Origin: J029 sp964482495
GTDB taxonomy: Bacteria; Planctomycetota; UBA1135
DNA: 64,000 nt
Assembly: GCA_964482495.1 (NCBI GenBank)
Contig: CAYZXS010000012.1
Coordinates: 1 to 64,000 of the forward strand
Direction: 5' to 3'
Positions 50,413-59,838 of this stretch are shown piece by piece (positions within the stretch are counted from its first letter, which is position 1; each line of letters begins with the position of its first letter). The notes beneath the pieces are model-generated. The model made no database searches. It worked only from the letters and a program-made list of their open reading frames with translations, and had not been told where the DNA came from. Both the position numbers and the translations under genes were made by a program.

Positions 50413-51574
50413 GCGCCCGCGGCAGCATCAGCTCGAGCACCACCCGCGTCGCCTGGCCCCGCGACTGGGTGAAGTAGAGGACCACCAGCTCGCGCCCGGG
50501 CCAGACCCAGGAGTAGGTGCCGTCCGAGCCGCTGTGGCCGAAGGCGACGACCTGGTCGGCGGGGCCCTCGAGCGGCACGTAGAGCTGCATCATCTGGCCG
50601 TAGCGGACCCGGGTGCCGGGCAGACCGTTGGAGTACTCCGGCATGTCGGAGACCGGGGTCAGGACGCGCGCCACGGCGGCTTTGGAGAGGATCCGCTCGC
50701 CCTCCCAGACGCCGCCGGCGGCCAGCATCGACAGGAAGCGGGCGTAGTCCTGCGGGGTGCTGTACCAGGTGGTGCCCGAGCCGAGCACGAAGGGGGCCAG
50801 CGGCGGGTCCCCGGGCTTCCAGTAGGGCCTCCAGCCCTGGGCGGTCATGCGGTACTGGGTGGCGAGCCGCGAGTGGCGGGCTCGCGCGGCGCCGGTCATG
50901 GCGAAGCTGTCGGCCATGCCCAGCGGCTCGAAGAGACGCGCGCGCACGAAGTCCGCGAGCGGCTGGCCGGAGGCGGCGGCGACCACCGCGCCGAGCACGT
51001 CGGCGCCGGGGTCGGAGTAGCGGAAGGCGGCGCCAGGAGCCCCTTCGCTGGGGCCGTGGCCGGCCCAGTGGTCGGCGACCGCGCGCAGGCTGCCGTAATC
51101 CTCGGGCCGGCCAGGAGGGTTGCCGTCGGGCAGGCCGCTGCGGTGGGTCAGCAGGTGGGCGACGGTGATCTCGGCGGCATCGCCCTCGCCGAAGCTCGGC
51201 AGGTGCTTCGCCACCGGGTCGTCGAGCGCCAGGCGGCCCTCGTCGATCAGGATCTGGGCCGCGGCGCCGACCAGCGGCTTGGTCATCGAGCGGATGTTGA
51301 AGACGGTGCCGGGCGCCATCCGCCGCTCGGCCTCGCGGTCGGCCCAGCCGGCGGTCCGGTGCAGCAGGCTGCGGCCGTTTCGGATCACCAGAAGCTCGGC
51401 GCCGACGACCTTGTCGGCGAAGGCCAGGCGCTCGACCAGTTCGGCGAGCTCCTCGAGCCCCTCCCAGGAGAGGCCGTGGTCCTCGGGGGCGGCGGCGGGG
51501 AAGGGGTCGGCCGGCTCCTGTGCGGCAGCGGAGAGGGGCGCCAACAGGCCAAGCGCGAGGGAGACGACGCTCAT
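50345..51574 (-). CDS. Exported class C beta-lactamase-like serine hydrolase
   Basis: A 409-residue secreted serine hydrolase of the beta-lactamase/penicillin-binding family. Signal peptide to about residue 19 (SAAAQ). The catalytic triad elements are SMTK (Ser-x-x-Lys) near 97, YSDPG near 190 and HSGSDG near 350. LLTHRSGLPDG is a conserved neighbour of the active site. It more probably acts as an esterase or peptidase than on antibiotics. The C-terminal end is Pro/Ala-rich and reads over the 3' end of the sulfatase gene on the other strand (68-base overlap). A TAGGCT box lies 11 bases before the ATG. Confidence 0.88.
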   Translation of the reverse strand: MSVVSLALGLLAPLSAAAQEPADPFPAAAPEDHGLSWEGLEELAELVERLAFADKVVGAELLVIRNGRSLLHRTAGWADREAERRMAPGTVFNIRSMTKPLVGAAAQILIDEGRLALDDPVAKHLPSFGEGDAAEITVAHLLTHRSGLPDGNPPGRPEDYGSLRAVADHWAGHGPSEGAPGAAFRYSDPGADVLGAVVAAASGQPLADFVRARLFEPLGMADSFAMTGAARARHSRLATQYRMTAQGWRPYWKPGDPPLAPFVLGSGTTWYSTPQDYARFLSMLAAGGVWEGERILSKAAVARVLTPVSDMPEYSNGLPGTRVRYGQMMQLYVPLEGPADQVVAFGHSGSDGTYSWVWPGRELVVLYFTQSRGQATRVVLELMLPRALSPLREPAAPPPAPGRPPAPVR

Positions 51575-51585
51575 GATCGGAACCG

Positions 51586-51591
51586 AGCCTA
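51586..51591 (-). promoter_or_regulatory. -10-like TAGGCT for serine hydrolase
   Basis: TAGGCT lies 11 bases before the ATG at 51574, giving a predicted leader of about 4 bases. Confidence 0.4.
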
Positions 51592-51689
51592 CGCGCGGAG
51601 AGCCCGAATCCGGGTCAGGTTCCGCGAATCTCGGCCCAGTATCACCATCGGACCGCCGGATCGAGCCGCACGGCCGCCGCCTCCTCGGC

Positions 51690-51695
51690 TAGGCT
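51690..51695 (+). promoter_or_regulatory. -10-like TAGGCT, leaderless context
   Basis: TAGGCT ends 6 bases before the ATG of the subtilase at 51702. Confidence 0.45.
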
Positions 51696-51701
51696 GGACC
51701 C

Positions 51702-53192
51702 ATGCTGTCCCCCATCCTTCTCCCCCTCCTCGCAGCCGCTGCGCAATCCCCCGAGCCGCAGCCGCTGTTCGTGAACGAACCCGGCCGTCATGAGCTCTCC
51801 GGGCGCATGATCGCCCGCCCGGTCCAGGACGACCCGGCCGCCCGCGCCGCAGCCCGCGCCGAGGTCGAGTCCTGGCTGCTGCACGAGTACCCCGAGGTCG
51901 ACGAGCTGATCCTCCAAGTCCCCGCCGGCCTGGACGAGAACGCCTTCGCCGCCCAGCTGCTCGCCAGCGGCGACTGGGAGTACGTCCACCCCGACTGGAT
52001 CTGCTACCCGCTGGGCAACCCGAACGACCCGAACTTCGGCAACCAGTGGCACCACGTGAACATGGACTCGGCCCAGGCCTGGGACCTGATCACCGCCGCG
52101 CCGGGCCGCATCGCCGCCTACACCGACACCGGCGTCGACCTGAACCACCCCGACCTCGCCGCCAGCCTCGTCCCCGGCTACAACGCGGTCGAGAACCTGG
52201 CGCAGGCCGCCGGCGGCACGATGCAGGACATCAACGGCCACGGCACCCTGGTCGCCGGCTGCATCGGCGCCATCGGCAACAACGGCATCGGCGTCGCCGG
52301 CGCCTGCTGGGACATCAGCCTGATGCCGATCCGGGTCTCCAACGATCCGGGCGGCGGCGCCTACCTGTCCGACCTGACCGAGGGCGCGCGCTGGGCCATC
52401 GAGAACGGCTCCAAGACCGTCAGCACCTCCTATACCGGCGTGCAGGACCCGTCGATCCAGACCACCGGCGCCTACATCCGCTCGCTGGACGGCCTGTACT
52501 TCTACGCCGCCGACAACTACGGCAGCAACCACAGCAGCTTCGACTGGGCCGACGTGGTCATCGTCGGCGCCACCGACCAGGGCGACAACCTGGCCTGGTT
52601 CTCGAGCTACGGCCTGGCGGTCGACATGGTCGCCCCGGGCGTCGACATCTGGTCGACCACCCTCGGCCACGGCTACGGGGGCGCCAGCGGCACCTCCTTC
52701 GCCACCCCGCTCGCCAACGGCGTCGCCTCGCTGGCCTGGGCCGCGAACCCCTACCTCAGCTCCTACGAGATGGAGGACGCCCTCTACCGCGGCTGCGACG
52801 ACCTCGGCGCTCCGGGCAACGACAGCACCTTCGGCTGGGGCCGCGCCAACCTCAACCTGACGGTGCGCGCCGCGCTCGAGGGGAACATGGTCCTGATCGT
52901 GCCGACGCTGACCGGCGGCTCCAACGCCACCTTCTACGTCAACGCCGGCCCGCCCAACACGACCATCTTCCTGGCCTACTCCCTGGCCGGTGAGGGGCTC
53001 TACGACATCCCGGCGCTGAACGCGGTGCTCGGCATCGCCTCGCCGGTGGAGGCCGCCCACGGCGCCTCGAACGGCATCGGCCGCGTCAACTTCACCCGCA
53101 ACATCCCCAGCGGCGGCTCCGGCCTGACTGTCTGGTTCCAGGCCGTGGCCCAGGGCGCGACCTCGAACATCGAGATGACGACGATCCTGTAG
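51702..53192 (+). CDS. Secreted subtilisin-like serine protease (S8)
   Basis: A 496-residue subtilase. Signal peptide to about residue 15, then a propeptide-like region to about 110. The catalytic triad is Asp in YTDTGVDLNHPDL near 143, His in NGHGTLVAGC near 180, and Ser in SGTSFATPLANG near 330. A C-terminal beta domain of about 100 residues (NMVLIVPTLTGGSNATFYVNAG) resembles the end module of the FG-GAP protein at 16495, so it may be a shared sorting or attachment domain. A strong hairpin follows the gene. The ATG is preceded by a TAGGCT box. Confidence 0.92.
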   Translation: MLSPILLPLLAAAAQSPEPQPLFVNEPGRHELSGRMIARPVQDDPAARAAARAEVESWLLHEYPEVDELILQVPAGLDENAFAAQLLASGDWEYVHPDWICYPLGNPNDPNFGNQWHHVNMDSAQAWDLITAAPGRIAAYTDTGVDLNHPDLAASLVPGYNAVENLAQAAGGTMQDINGHGTLVAGCIGAIGNNGIGVAGACWDISLMPIRVSNDPGGGAYLSDLTEGARWAIENGSKTVSTSYTGVQDPSIQTTGAYIRSLDGLYFYAADNYGSNHSSFDWADVVIVGATDQGDNLAWFSSYGLAVDMVAPGVDIWSTTLGHGYGGASGTSFATPLANGVASLAWAANPYLSSYEMEDALYRGCDDLGAPGNDSTFGWGRANLNLTVRAALEGNMVLIVPTLTGGSNATFYVNAGPPNTTIFLAYSLAGEGLYDIPALNAVLGIASPVEAAHGASNGIGRVNFTRNIPSGGSGLTVWFQAVAQGATSNIEMTTIL

Positions 53193-53209
53193 CTCCCCCC
53201 GAGCCGCGC

Positions 53210-53243
53210 GAAGCCGCGTCCACCCGAGGGTGGGCGCGGCTTC
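53210..53243. terminator. Strong hairpin between convergent genes
   Basis: A 15-bp stem (GAAGCCGCGTCCACC with GGTGGGCGCGGCTTC, one T-G pair) and a CGAG tetraloop lie 17 bases after the subtilase stop and 18 before the oxidoreductase stop. There is no T-run on either side, but it is well placed for both. Confidence 0.65.
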
Positions 53244-53261
53244 CGTCGCTCTCCGGGCGAA

Positions 53262-55412
53262 CTACCCGGGTCGCCCGATCGCCGCCTTCACCCGCGCCGG
53301 CGTCATCGGCATGCGCGTCAGCCGCGCGCCGGTGGCGTCGGCGATGGCGTTGGCGATGACGGCGCCCATGCCGACGATGGCGGGCTCGCCGCCGCCGTGG
53401 GGCTCGGCGATGCCGGTGTCGACGAAGACGACCTCGATCTCGGGCACCCAGGAGAAGCGCGGGATGGTGTAGGTGTCGAAGTTGGCGTCGAGGACGTCGC
53501 CGCCGCGGAAGCGCAGCTCCTCGCTGAGGGCGTAACCCAGGCCCATGGTGATGCAGCCCTCGGCCTGGATCGTGGCGCCGTGCGGGTTGACCACGAGCCC
53601 CATGTCCTGGGCGCAGACCACGCGCTCGACCTTCAGCCGCCCGGTGCGGGGGTTGACCCGCACCTTGGCCATCAGCGCGTTCCAGGTGCCGGCGTCGGTG
53701 GTGCAGGCGATGCCGTAGCCCACCCCCTCCTCGGCCGGCGGCTTCCAACCGAAGCGCTCGGCCGCGGCGTCGAGCACCGCCCGCATGCGCGCGTCCTTCA
53801 GGTTGCGGCGGCGGAACTCGAGCGGGTCCAGGCCGGCGGCCGCGGCCATGACGTCGATCTGCGACTCGCGGGCGAAGGCGTTGGTGTTGGCGCCGGGCGC
53901 GCGCCAGGCCCCGGTGCCGAAGGGGTGGGTGCCGGGCCCGGCGCGCCAGCCGCGGCCGTGGGCGGCGACGCGGCGGTCGGGCACGTGGTAGATCACCTCG
54001 GAGCCGCGGGTGCCGGCGAAGGCCACGGCGAAGTCCCAGGCGACCAGGGCGCCGTCGGCGTCGACGCCCGAGCGCACCTTGACCACCGCCGCCGGCATGA
54101 AGGTGTCGTAGAAGAACTCCTCCTCGCGGGTCCACTCGAGGTGCACCGGCACGCCGGCCAAGTCGGCCAGGCGGGCGGCCTCCACGACCTGCGGGTTCTG
54201 GCCCTTGCCGCCGAAGCCGCCGCCGACGAAGGGGGTGATCACCCGCACGTCCTCCGACGACAGCCCCAGGGTCCGGGCCACCTCGTCGCGGGCGGAGAAG
54301 GGGGTCTGGGTCGATGCCCAGACCGTGGCCTCGCCGTCCAGCACCTCGGCCACCGCGGTGTGGGTCTCCATCGGCGCGTGGGCGACGTAGCCGTTGCGGT
54401 ACTCGAGCTCGGCGGTGTGGGCGGCGCGGCCCAGGGCGGCCGCCGGGTCGCCGGCCGCGTCCTGGTCCTGGGCGGCGGGCGCCCGCGCCATCAGGTGGTC
54501 GAAGATGCTGTCCTCGTCGACGGTCATCTTCGACGGGCTCCACGTCGCCCGCAGCCGCTGCAGCGCCGCCGCCGCGCCGTCCGGGGTCTCGTGCAGCACG
54601 CCGATGAAGTCGCCGTCGCGCACGACCAGCACCCCGGGCAGGGCCTCGGCCGCGCTCGTGTCCACCGACTCGAGCTCGGAGTCGTGGGCGGGCGGGCGCA
54701 CGACGCGCGCGTACAGCATGCCCGGCCGCCGTACGTCGCCGGCGAAGACCGCCTCGCCGGTGACCTTGGCGCGCGACTCGACGTGCCGGTGGTCGCGGCC
54801 GACCGTCTCGTAGCGCTCGGCGGCCTGGATCACGGCCTCCTTCTCCAGCACGCGATGGATCGCCTGGCCCCGGGCCAGCTCGCCGTAGCCGATCTTGCGC
54901 TCGGGCGCGGCCGCCACGTGGACCGCGCCGCCGGCGGTGCGCAGCCCCTCTGCGGGCACGCCCAGCCGCTCCGCCGCCAACTCGACCAGCACCGCTCGGG
55001 CCTCCGCCGCGGCCTGCCGCAGCGACGGGCCGAGGAAGCGCACCGACATCGAGCCGAAGGTGCCCATGTCCCAAGGGCAGCGCGCCGTGTCGCCCATGAC
55101 CATCGTGATGGCGTCCATCGGCGCGTCCAGCTCCTCGGCCATCAGCTGCTGCATGGCCGTGGTCACGCCCTGGCCCAGCTCGGCCTTGCCGGTGAAGCCG
55201 GTGATCGAGCCGTCCTCGGCGATGCGCAAGAAGGCGTTGAAGTCGGCGGGCCCGCGACCGCGCCGCCGCCGCCCCGGCTCCTGCGCGCCCAGCAGGTCGC
55301 CGAGCGAGATCAGGATCACGATGCCGGCGCCGAACTGCTTGAGGAAGTCGCGCCGGTCGAGCTCGGGCAGCTCGGTCAGGCTCTCGAAGGCGTAGCGCAT
55401 GTAGTCGCTCAT
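53262..55412 (-). CDS. Molybdenum-binding oxidoreductase large subunit (IorB-like)
   Basis: A 716-residue molybdopterin subunit of the xanthine dehydrogenase family, close to isoquinoline 1-oxidoreductase beta subunits. The N-terminus carries a Tat-like signal (RRDFLKQFGAGIVILISLG), so the enzyme is probably exported folded with its cofactor. It has GKAELGQGVTTAMQQLMAEEL, FVGGGFGGKGQ, GTGAWRAPGANTNAFARES and GGGEPAIVGMGAVIANA, all cofactor-binding segments. Normal length. Its ATG overlaps the stop of the 2Fe-2S subunit (ATGA), so both subunits are made together. The substrate could be an aldehyde or an N-heterocycle. Confidence 0.93.
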   Translation of the reverse strand: MSDYMRYAFESLTELPELDRRDFLKQFGAGIVILISLGDLLGAQEPGRRRRGRGPADFNAFLRIAEDGSITGFTGKAELGQGVTTAMQQLMAEELDAPMDAITMVMGDTARCPWDMGTFGSMSVRFLGPSLRQAAAEARAVLVELAAERLGVPAEGLRTAGGAVHVAAAPERKIGYGELARGQAIHRVLEKEAVIQAAERYETVGRDHRHVESRAKVTGEAVFAGDVRRPGMLYARVVRPPAHDSELESVDTSAAEALPGVLVVRDGDFIGVLHETPDGAAAALQRLRATWSPSKMTVDEDSIFDHLMARAPAAQDQDAAGDPAAALGRAAHTAELEYRNGYVAHAPMETHTAVAEVLDGEATVWASTQTPFSARDEVARTLGLSSEDVRVITPFVGGGFGGKGQNPQVVEAARLADLAGVPVHLEWTREEEFFYDTFMPAAVVKVRSGVDADGALVAWDFAVAFAGTRGSEVIYHVPDRRVAAHGRGWRAGPGTHPFGTGAWRAPGANTNAFARESQIDVMAAAAGLDPLEFRRRNLKDARMRAVLDAAAERFGWKPPAEEGVGYGIACTTDAGTWNALMAKVRVNPRTGRLKVERVVCAQDMGLVVNPHGATIQAEGCITMGLGYALSEELRFRGGDVLDANFDTYTIPRFSWVPEIEVVFVDTGIAEPHGGGEPAIVGMGAVIANAIADATGARLTRMPMTPARVKAAIGRPG

Positions 55413-55888
55413 CGCTTGCCCTCCCGCGCCCCGGCGGCGACCTGGTCGACGGCCCTCAAGATCCGCTGGTGGGCGCCGCAGCGGCAGAGGTTGCCCTCGA
55501 GGCCGCGCTCGATCTGCGGCTGCGACAGGGCGGGGTCCTCGTGCAGCATCCCCGCCGCCTGCATGATCATGCCGGGGGTGCAGAAGCCGCACTGGAAGCC
55601 GCCGTGCTCGACGAAGGCCTCTTGCAGCGGGTGCAGCTCCTCGCCCTGGGCCAGGCCCTCGATGGTCACGACCGCCTTGCCCTCGACCGCGCCCACGGGC
55701 AGCCGGCAGCTGCGCTCGGGGGCGCCGTCGATGAGCACGGTGCAGGAGCCGCACAAGCCCTCGCCGCAGCCGTGCTTGGTGCCGGTGAGCCCGAGTTCGG
55801 TCCGCAGCACCCACAACAGCCGCCGCTCGGGGTCGACCACCGGCGCCGCCGGCTGGCCGTTGAGGAGAAAGCTGACCGCTCGTTCCAT
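55409..55888 (-). CDS. 2Fe-2S subunit of molybdenum oxidoreductase (IorA-like)
   Basis: A 159-residue iron-sulfur subunit that passes electrons from the molybdenum subunit. The plant-type 2Fe-2S site is GCGEGLCGSCTVLIDG and the second, helical site is CGFCTPGMIM with LCRCGAHQRIL. It has no signal of its own and would be carried out with the Tat signal of its partner. Good ribosome site (GGGAG) before the ATG. First gene of a two-gene operon. No FAD subunit or electron-accepting cytochrome is adjacent. Confidence 0.95.
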   Translation of the reverse strand: MERAVSFLLNGQPAAPVVDPERRLLWVLRTELGLTGTKHGCGEGLCGSCTVLIDGAPERSCRLPVGAVEGKAVVTIEGLAQGEELHPLQEAFVEHGGFQCGFCTPGMIMQAAGMLHEDPALSQPQIERGLEGNLCRCGAHQRILRAVDQVAAGAREGKR

Positions 55889-56084
55889 GTCGCGCTCCCG
55901 CAGGGGCCCGCTGCGCGGAACGGCGCGGCGCCCCTGGCCTTGTCGATTGTAGGCAGCTCGAGCGGAGGCGGTGTTCGCCGGATCCGCAACCGTCGCCGGT
56001 AACCGAAAGCGTCATCCTGAGCCAAGATGGTTCTCGCGCTTCGCTGCCTCACAGCCTCCTCCGCCAGATCGTATGGGGAGCACG

Positions 56085-57518
56085 ATGCAGAACGCGATCC
56101 AGCCCGCGCTCCTGTTTCTCGCGCTCGCGCTCTCGGCCTGCGGCGGCGGTTCCACCGCGCCGGCGCCTCCGGCGCCGCCGGCGCCGCCGGCGCAGGACCA
56201 ACTCTCCGTGATCCTGGTCAGCCTGGACACCTGCCGCGCCGACAGCCTCGGCCCCTACGGCGGCGACGCGCGCAACAGCCCCTTCCTGGACCAGCTGGCC
56301 CGCGAGTCGGTGGTCTTCACCGACTGCCTGAGCCAGAGCAGCAACACCGCCCCCGCCCACCGGAGCCTGTTCACCGGCCAGTACGTGCACCGCCACGGCC
56401 ACGACGTCGACAGCTACCGCCGCTCGCCCTCCTCCTGGGCCGGCCGGCTGCGCGAGGCCGGCTGGCGCACCGGGGCCTTCACCGGCGGCGGCTTCCTGGC
56501 CTCCGGCTACGGCTTCGAGGACGGCTTCGAGACCTACGTCGACCGGGACGCCCATGGCGGACCAGTGACGAACCGCGGCCTGGCGTCGACCCTGCCGCAG
56601 GCGCGGGAGTGGCTGGCGCAGGGCGCGGACGACCAGCGGCCCTTCTTCCTCTTCCTCCACACCTTCGACATCCACTGTCCCTACCAGCCGGCCGACCCGT
56701 GGCGGACCGAGTTCACCGCCGGCTACGAGGGCGACCTGGACGCCGGGAGCGCCTGCGGCCAGGCCGACTTCGCGCGCATCCTGGCGCGCGCGAAGACCTC
56801 GGCGCCCGAGGACTACCGCGCCGACCTCCAGCACCTGCGCGACACCTACGACGCCGGCGTCGCCATGACCGACAGCCTGCTGGGCGAGTTCCTCGCCGAG
56901 CTGCGGGCGGACGGCACCCTGGACCGCAGCCTGCTGATCGTGCTCAGCGACCACGGCGAGAGCCTGGGCCAGCGGCGGCCATACATCGGCCACAACCGGC
57001 TCTGGGAAGAGCAGCTCCAGGTGCCGCTGATGATCCGCTTCCCCGACGGCGCCTTCGCCGGCGCCGTCTGCGACGAGCCGACGATGCTGATCGACGTCCT
57101 GCCGACGGTGCTCGACCAGCTCGGGCTGGCGCCCGCCGCTGGCGCCCAAGGCGAGAGCCTGCTGCCCTTGCTGGAGGGCCGGAAGAGCTTCGACGGCGAG
57201 CGTCTTCGGGTCAGCCAATTCCTCAGCCTGTTCAGCTTCCGCTTCGACGACCGCTGGAAGGTCCACGGCCAAGTGGGCGAGGACGGCAACGGGCAGGTCC
57301 TGCTCTTCGACTTGGAGCAGGACCCGCTCGAGCAGCGCGAGGGGCCGGAACATCAGCGAGCGCTGCGCCAACGACTGCAGCGGCTGGTCCAGGAATTCAC
57401 CGCCTGGCGCCAGAGCACCGCCGCGGCGGACCGCGAGCACCGCGGCGCGCGGATCATCCCCGACGACGACGCTCAGCAGGCCGCCGACCTCGCGGAGCTC
57501 GGCTACATCGGCGGCTGA
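56085..57518 (+). CDS. Sulfatase-superfamily lipoprotein (Thr-type site)
   Basis: A 477-residue lipoprotein (LALALSAC lipobox) with a Pro/Ala linker made from a short tandem repeat. The superfamily domain opens with LSVILVSLDTCRADSLGPYG (metal Asp) and has HTFDIHCPY, VLSDHGESLG and IGHNRLW. The nucleophile loop is SSNTAPAHRSLFTG: Thr replaces Cys or Ser and His replaces Arg, so formylglycine chemistry is not expected. It ends with the typical DLAELGYIGG tail, seen in related form at 5124 and 20957. The ATG at 56085 has GGGGAG 5 bases upstream; ATG 56073 is the alternative. Confidence 0.83.
   Translation: MQNAIQPALLFLALALSACGGGSTAPAPPAPPAPPAQDQLSVILVSLDTCRADSLGPYGGDARNSPFLDQLARESVVFTDCLSQSSNTAPAHRSLFTGQYVHRHGHDVDSYRRSPSSWAGRLREAGWRTGAFTGGGFLASGYGFEDGFETYVDRDAHGGPVTNRGLASTLPQAREWLAQGADDQRPFFLFLHTFDIHCPYQPADPWRTEFTAGYEGDLDAGSACGQADFARILARAKTSAPEDYRADLQHLRDTYDAGVAMTDSLLGEFLAELRADGTLDRSLLIVLSDHGESLGQRRPYIGHNRLWEEQLQVPLMIRFPDGAFAGAVCDEPTMLIDVLPTVLDQLGLAPAAGAQGESLLPLLEGRKSFDGERLRVSQFLSLFSFRFDDRWKVHGQVGEDGNGQVLLFDLEQDPLEQREGPEHQRALRQRLQRLVQEFTAWRQSTAAADREHRGARIIPDDDAQQAADLAELGYIGG
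56162..56188 (+). repeat. 9-bp tandem repeat encoding Pro-Ala-Pro
   Basis: Three units of GGCGCC(T/G)CC in phase with the reading frame encode the APP-type linker of the lipoprotein. Such a repeat may vary in copy number by slippage. Confidence 0.7.
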
Positions 57519-57549
57519 TGCGGCCTCCCGGCGCGGCCGAGAGCCGGCC

Positions 57550-57555
57550 TAGAAT
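57550..57555 (+). promoter_or_regulatory. -10-like TAGAAT, leaderless context
   Basis: TAGAAT ends 6 bases before the GTG start at 57562. Confidence 0.45.
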
Positions 57556-57561
57556 CGCCGC

Positions 57562-59811
57562 GTGGCCCTCCCCCTCGCCCTCATCCCCCTCCTCGTCCTC
57601 CCCCTCCAGGACCCCGCCAGCTTCCCCGACCAGGCCAAGGCCCTGCGCGAGGCCGAGTCCTGGGGAGAGCTCGCCGCGCTGGCCGCCGCCGAAGCCGACC
57701 AGGCCCAAGACGACGTCCTGCCGCTGTCCTATCTGGCGATCGCCCGCGCCGGCTTGAAGGAGTTCGAGGCCGCGGCCGAGGCGCTGCAGCAGCTGAAGCA
57801 GGGCGGCCTGGACCTCGACGCCGCGGTGCCCGGGCTGGGCTCGCCGCTGGTCGAGGTGGTCAACACCACCTACTCCCACTGCTGGGCCAACTTCGACCCG
57901 GCCTTCAACCGCCAGTGCTGGGAGCCGCTGTTCGCGCGCTTCGCGGACAGCCATTACGCGCCGGTGGCCGCCAGCCGGCTGTTGATGGCCGCCCTGAAGG
58001 AGGGCGACGAGGCCGCCGCCGCCCCCTTCCGCGCCTTCTTCGACCAGCGACTGGAGGCCGCCCGCGCCGCCGGCGATGAGGCGCAGGTCGCGGACCTGAC
58101 TGGGCGCCTCGTCGACGGCCACCTCAAGGCCGGGGTCAGCGACGCGGCCGTCGCCGCGTTGGCCGCTGAGGCGTGGGACCAGGCCTGGAGCGCCGCCGTG
58201 CAGCGCCACGGCTACGACGGGCCCGTGACCGGCGGGGACCTGGACGCGGCGCAGCTGGCCGCCCGGCTGCAGTGTGAGCTGGACACCGACGACGCCTTCA
58301 ACACCCTGGCGCGGGCCACCGCTCTGGCCGGGGCGGAGGTCGGCCCCGGCCACCCGCTCTACGAGATGGAGGACGAGCCGGCGGTCCGCTTCACCGACGT
58401 CACCGCCGCGCTCGGTCTCGACGGGTTGAAGGCCGGCCGGGTGGCGGCGGCCGACTTCGACGCCGACGGCGACCCCGACCTGTGCTTCGGCGGTCGGCTC
58501 TACCGCAACGAGGACGGCCGCTACACCGAGGTCGGCGGCGAGCTCGGCGTCACCCAGCGGGGCGCCGCGGCGCTCTTCGGCGACGCCGACGGCGACGGCC
58601 TGCTCGACCTGCTGGTGGCCGGCGGCAAGCCCTTCCTCTATCGCAATCTGGGCAAGAAGGGCAAGTACGCCTTCGAGGACGCCACCGCGGCCGCCGGCCT
58701 CGGCGCCGTCAGCTTCGCCGCCACGCCCGAAGGCGCCGCCTGGGTCGACTTCGACGACGACGGCGACCTCGACCTCTACTTCGCGGTCTACGAGAAGCCG
58801 ATGGGGAAGGGCAACCCCGACGTGCTGCTCGAGAACGACGGCGACGGCGTCTTCACCGACGCCAGCGCCAAGCTGGCGGCGCTGCCCGAGGGCGACGCCT
58901 GCGGCCGCGGCGTCTCCCCCGCCGACGTCGACCAGGACGGCGACAGCGAGATCTTCGTCTCCAACTACCGCCTCAACCCGAACCTGCTGTGGCAGTGGGA
59001 CGGCGCGGGCCTGAGCGACCGCTCCGCCGCCCTCGGCGTCAAGGGCGAGCGGCAGCCGGCTGACGGCGCCTACTTCGGCCACACCATCGGCTCCTGCTGG
59101 GGCGACGTCGACGGCGACGGCGACCTCGACCTGTTCTCGGCCAACCTCGCCCACCCGCGCTTCATCCGCCAAGGCTTCTCCAACCTGTCCTTCCTCGGCA
59201 TCCAGCAGGAGGACGGCAGCTTCCGCGACGAGCGCGCGGCGCGCGGGGTGCGCTTCCAGGAGACCCACTCCGACCCGGCGCTGGTCGACATCGACAACGA
59301 CGGCGACCTCGACCTGTCGCTGACCTGCATCTACGAGGGCGTGCCCTCGGCGCTGTTCCAGAACGACGGCGCCGGCCACTTCTCCCCGATCACCTTCCGC
59401 GCCGGCGCGGTCGCCTTCCACGGCTGGGGGCAGTCCTGGCTCGACTTCGACGGCGACGGCTTCCTCGACGTCGTCTACGCCTCCAGCGCCGGCGTCCGGG
59501 CCTTCCGCAATTCGGGCAACGACAACCACTACGTCCGGGTGGCGCTGCAGACCAAGGGCCGCGACCTCGGTTACGGGGCGGTGGTCCAAGTCGAAGGCAC
59601 CGAGGAGGACGCGCCGCCGCCGCTGACCCGGCAGCTCTTCGCCGCCCGCGGCACCAGCTCGCAGGACGAGCCGGTGCTGCACTTCGGGCTCGGCGGCTAC
59701 GACGGCAAGATCCGGATCCGCGTCCGCTGGCCGGACTCGGACAAGACCGAGTCCAAGACCCCGAAGCCGGATCGGCTCTACCGCTTCAAGCAGACGCGCA
59801 AGGCCAAGTAG
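57562..59811 (+). CDS. CRTAC-like FG-GAP protein with ASPIC/UnbV end
   Basis: A 749-residue exported protein starting at GTG. The N-terminus LALIPLLVLPLQDP is a signal peptide. Residues 20-260 form TPR-like helices. From about 270 there is a VCBS/FG-GAP propeller with Ca-binding DFDADGDPD, DADGDGLLD, DFDDDGDLD, DVDQDGDSE, DVDGDGDLD and DFDGDGFLD. The C-terminus (HYVRVALQTKGRDLGYGAVVQVEG, QLFAARGTSSQDEPVLHFGLG, IRVRWPDSD) is the ASPIC/UnbV module, as in CRTAC proteins. Role unknown, likely binding at the cell surface. Confidence 0.88.
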   Translation: MALPLALIPLLVLPLQDPASFPDQAKALREAESWGELAALAAAEADQAQDDVLPLSYLAIARAGLKEFEAAAEALQQLKQGGLDLDAAVPGLGSPLVEVVNTTYSHCWANFDPAFNRQCWEPLFARFADSHYAPVAASRLLMAALKEGDEAAAAPFRAFFDQRLEAARAAGDEAQVADLTGRLVDGHLKAGVSDAAVAALAAEAWDQAWSAAVQRHGYDGPVTGGDLDAAQLAARLQCELDTDDAFNTLARATALAGAEVGPGHPLYEMEDEPAVRFTDVTAALGLDGLKAGRVAAADFDADGDPDLCFGGRLYRNEDGRYTEVGGELGVTQRGAAALFGDADGDGLLDLLVAGGKPFLYRNLGKKGKYAFEDATAAAGLGAVSFAATPEGAAWVDFDDDGDLDLYFAVYEKPMGKGNPDVLLENDGDGVFTDASAKLAALPEGDACGRGVSPADVDQDGDSEIFVSNYRLNPNLLWQWDGAGLSDRSAALGVKGERQPADGAYFGHTIGSCWGDVDGDGDLDLFSANLAHPRFIRQGFSNLSFLGIQQEDGSFRDERAARGVRFQETHSDPALVDIDNDGDLDLSLTCIYEGVPSALFQNDGAGHFSPITFRAGAVAFHGWGQSWLDFDGDGFLDVVYASSAGVRAFRNSGNDNHYVRVALQTKGRDLGYGAVVQVEGTEEDAPPPLTRQLFAARGTSSQDEPVLHFGLGGYDGKIRIRVRWPDSDKTESKTPKPDRLYRFKQTRKAK

Positions 59812-59838
59812 CGCCGGGCCGCGCCGGCCACCGGCGGA

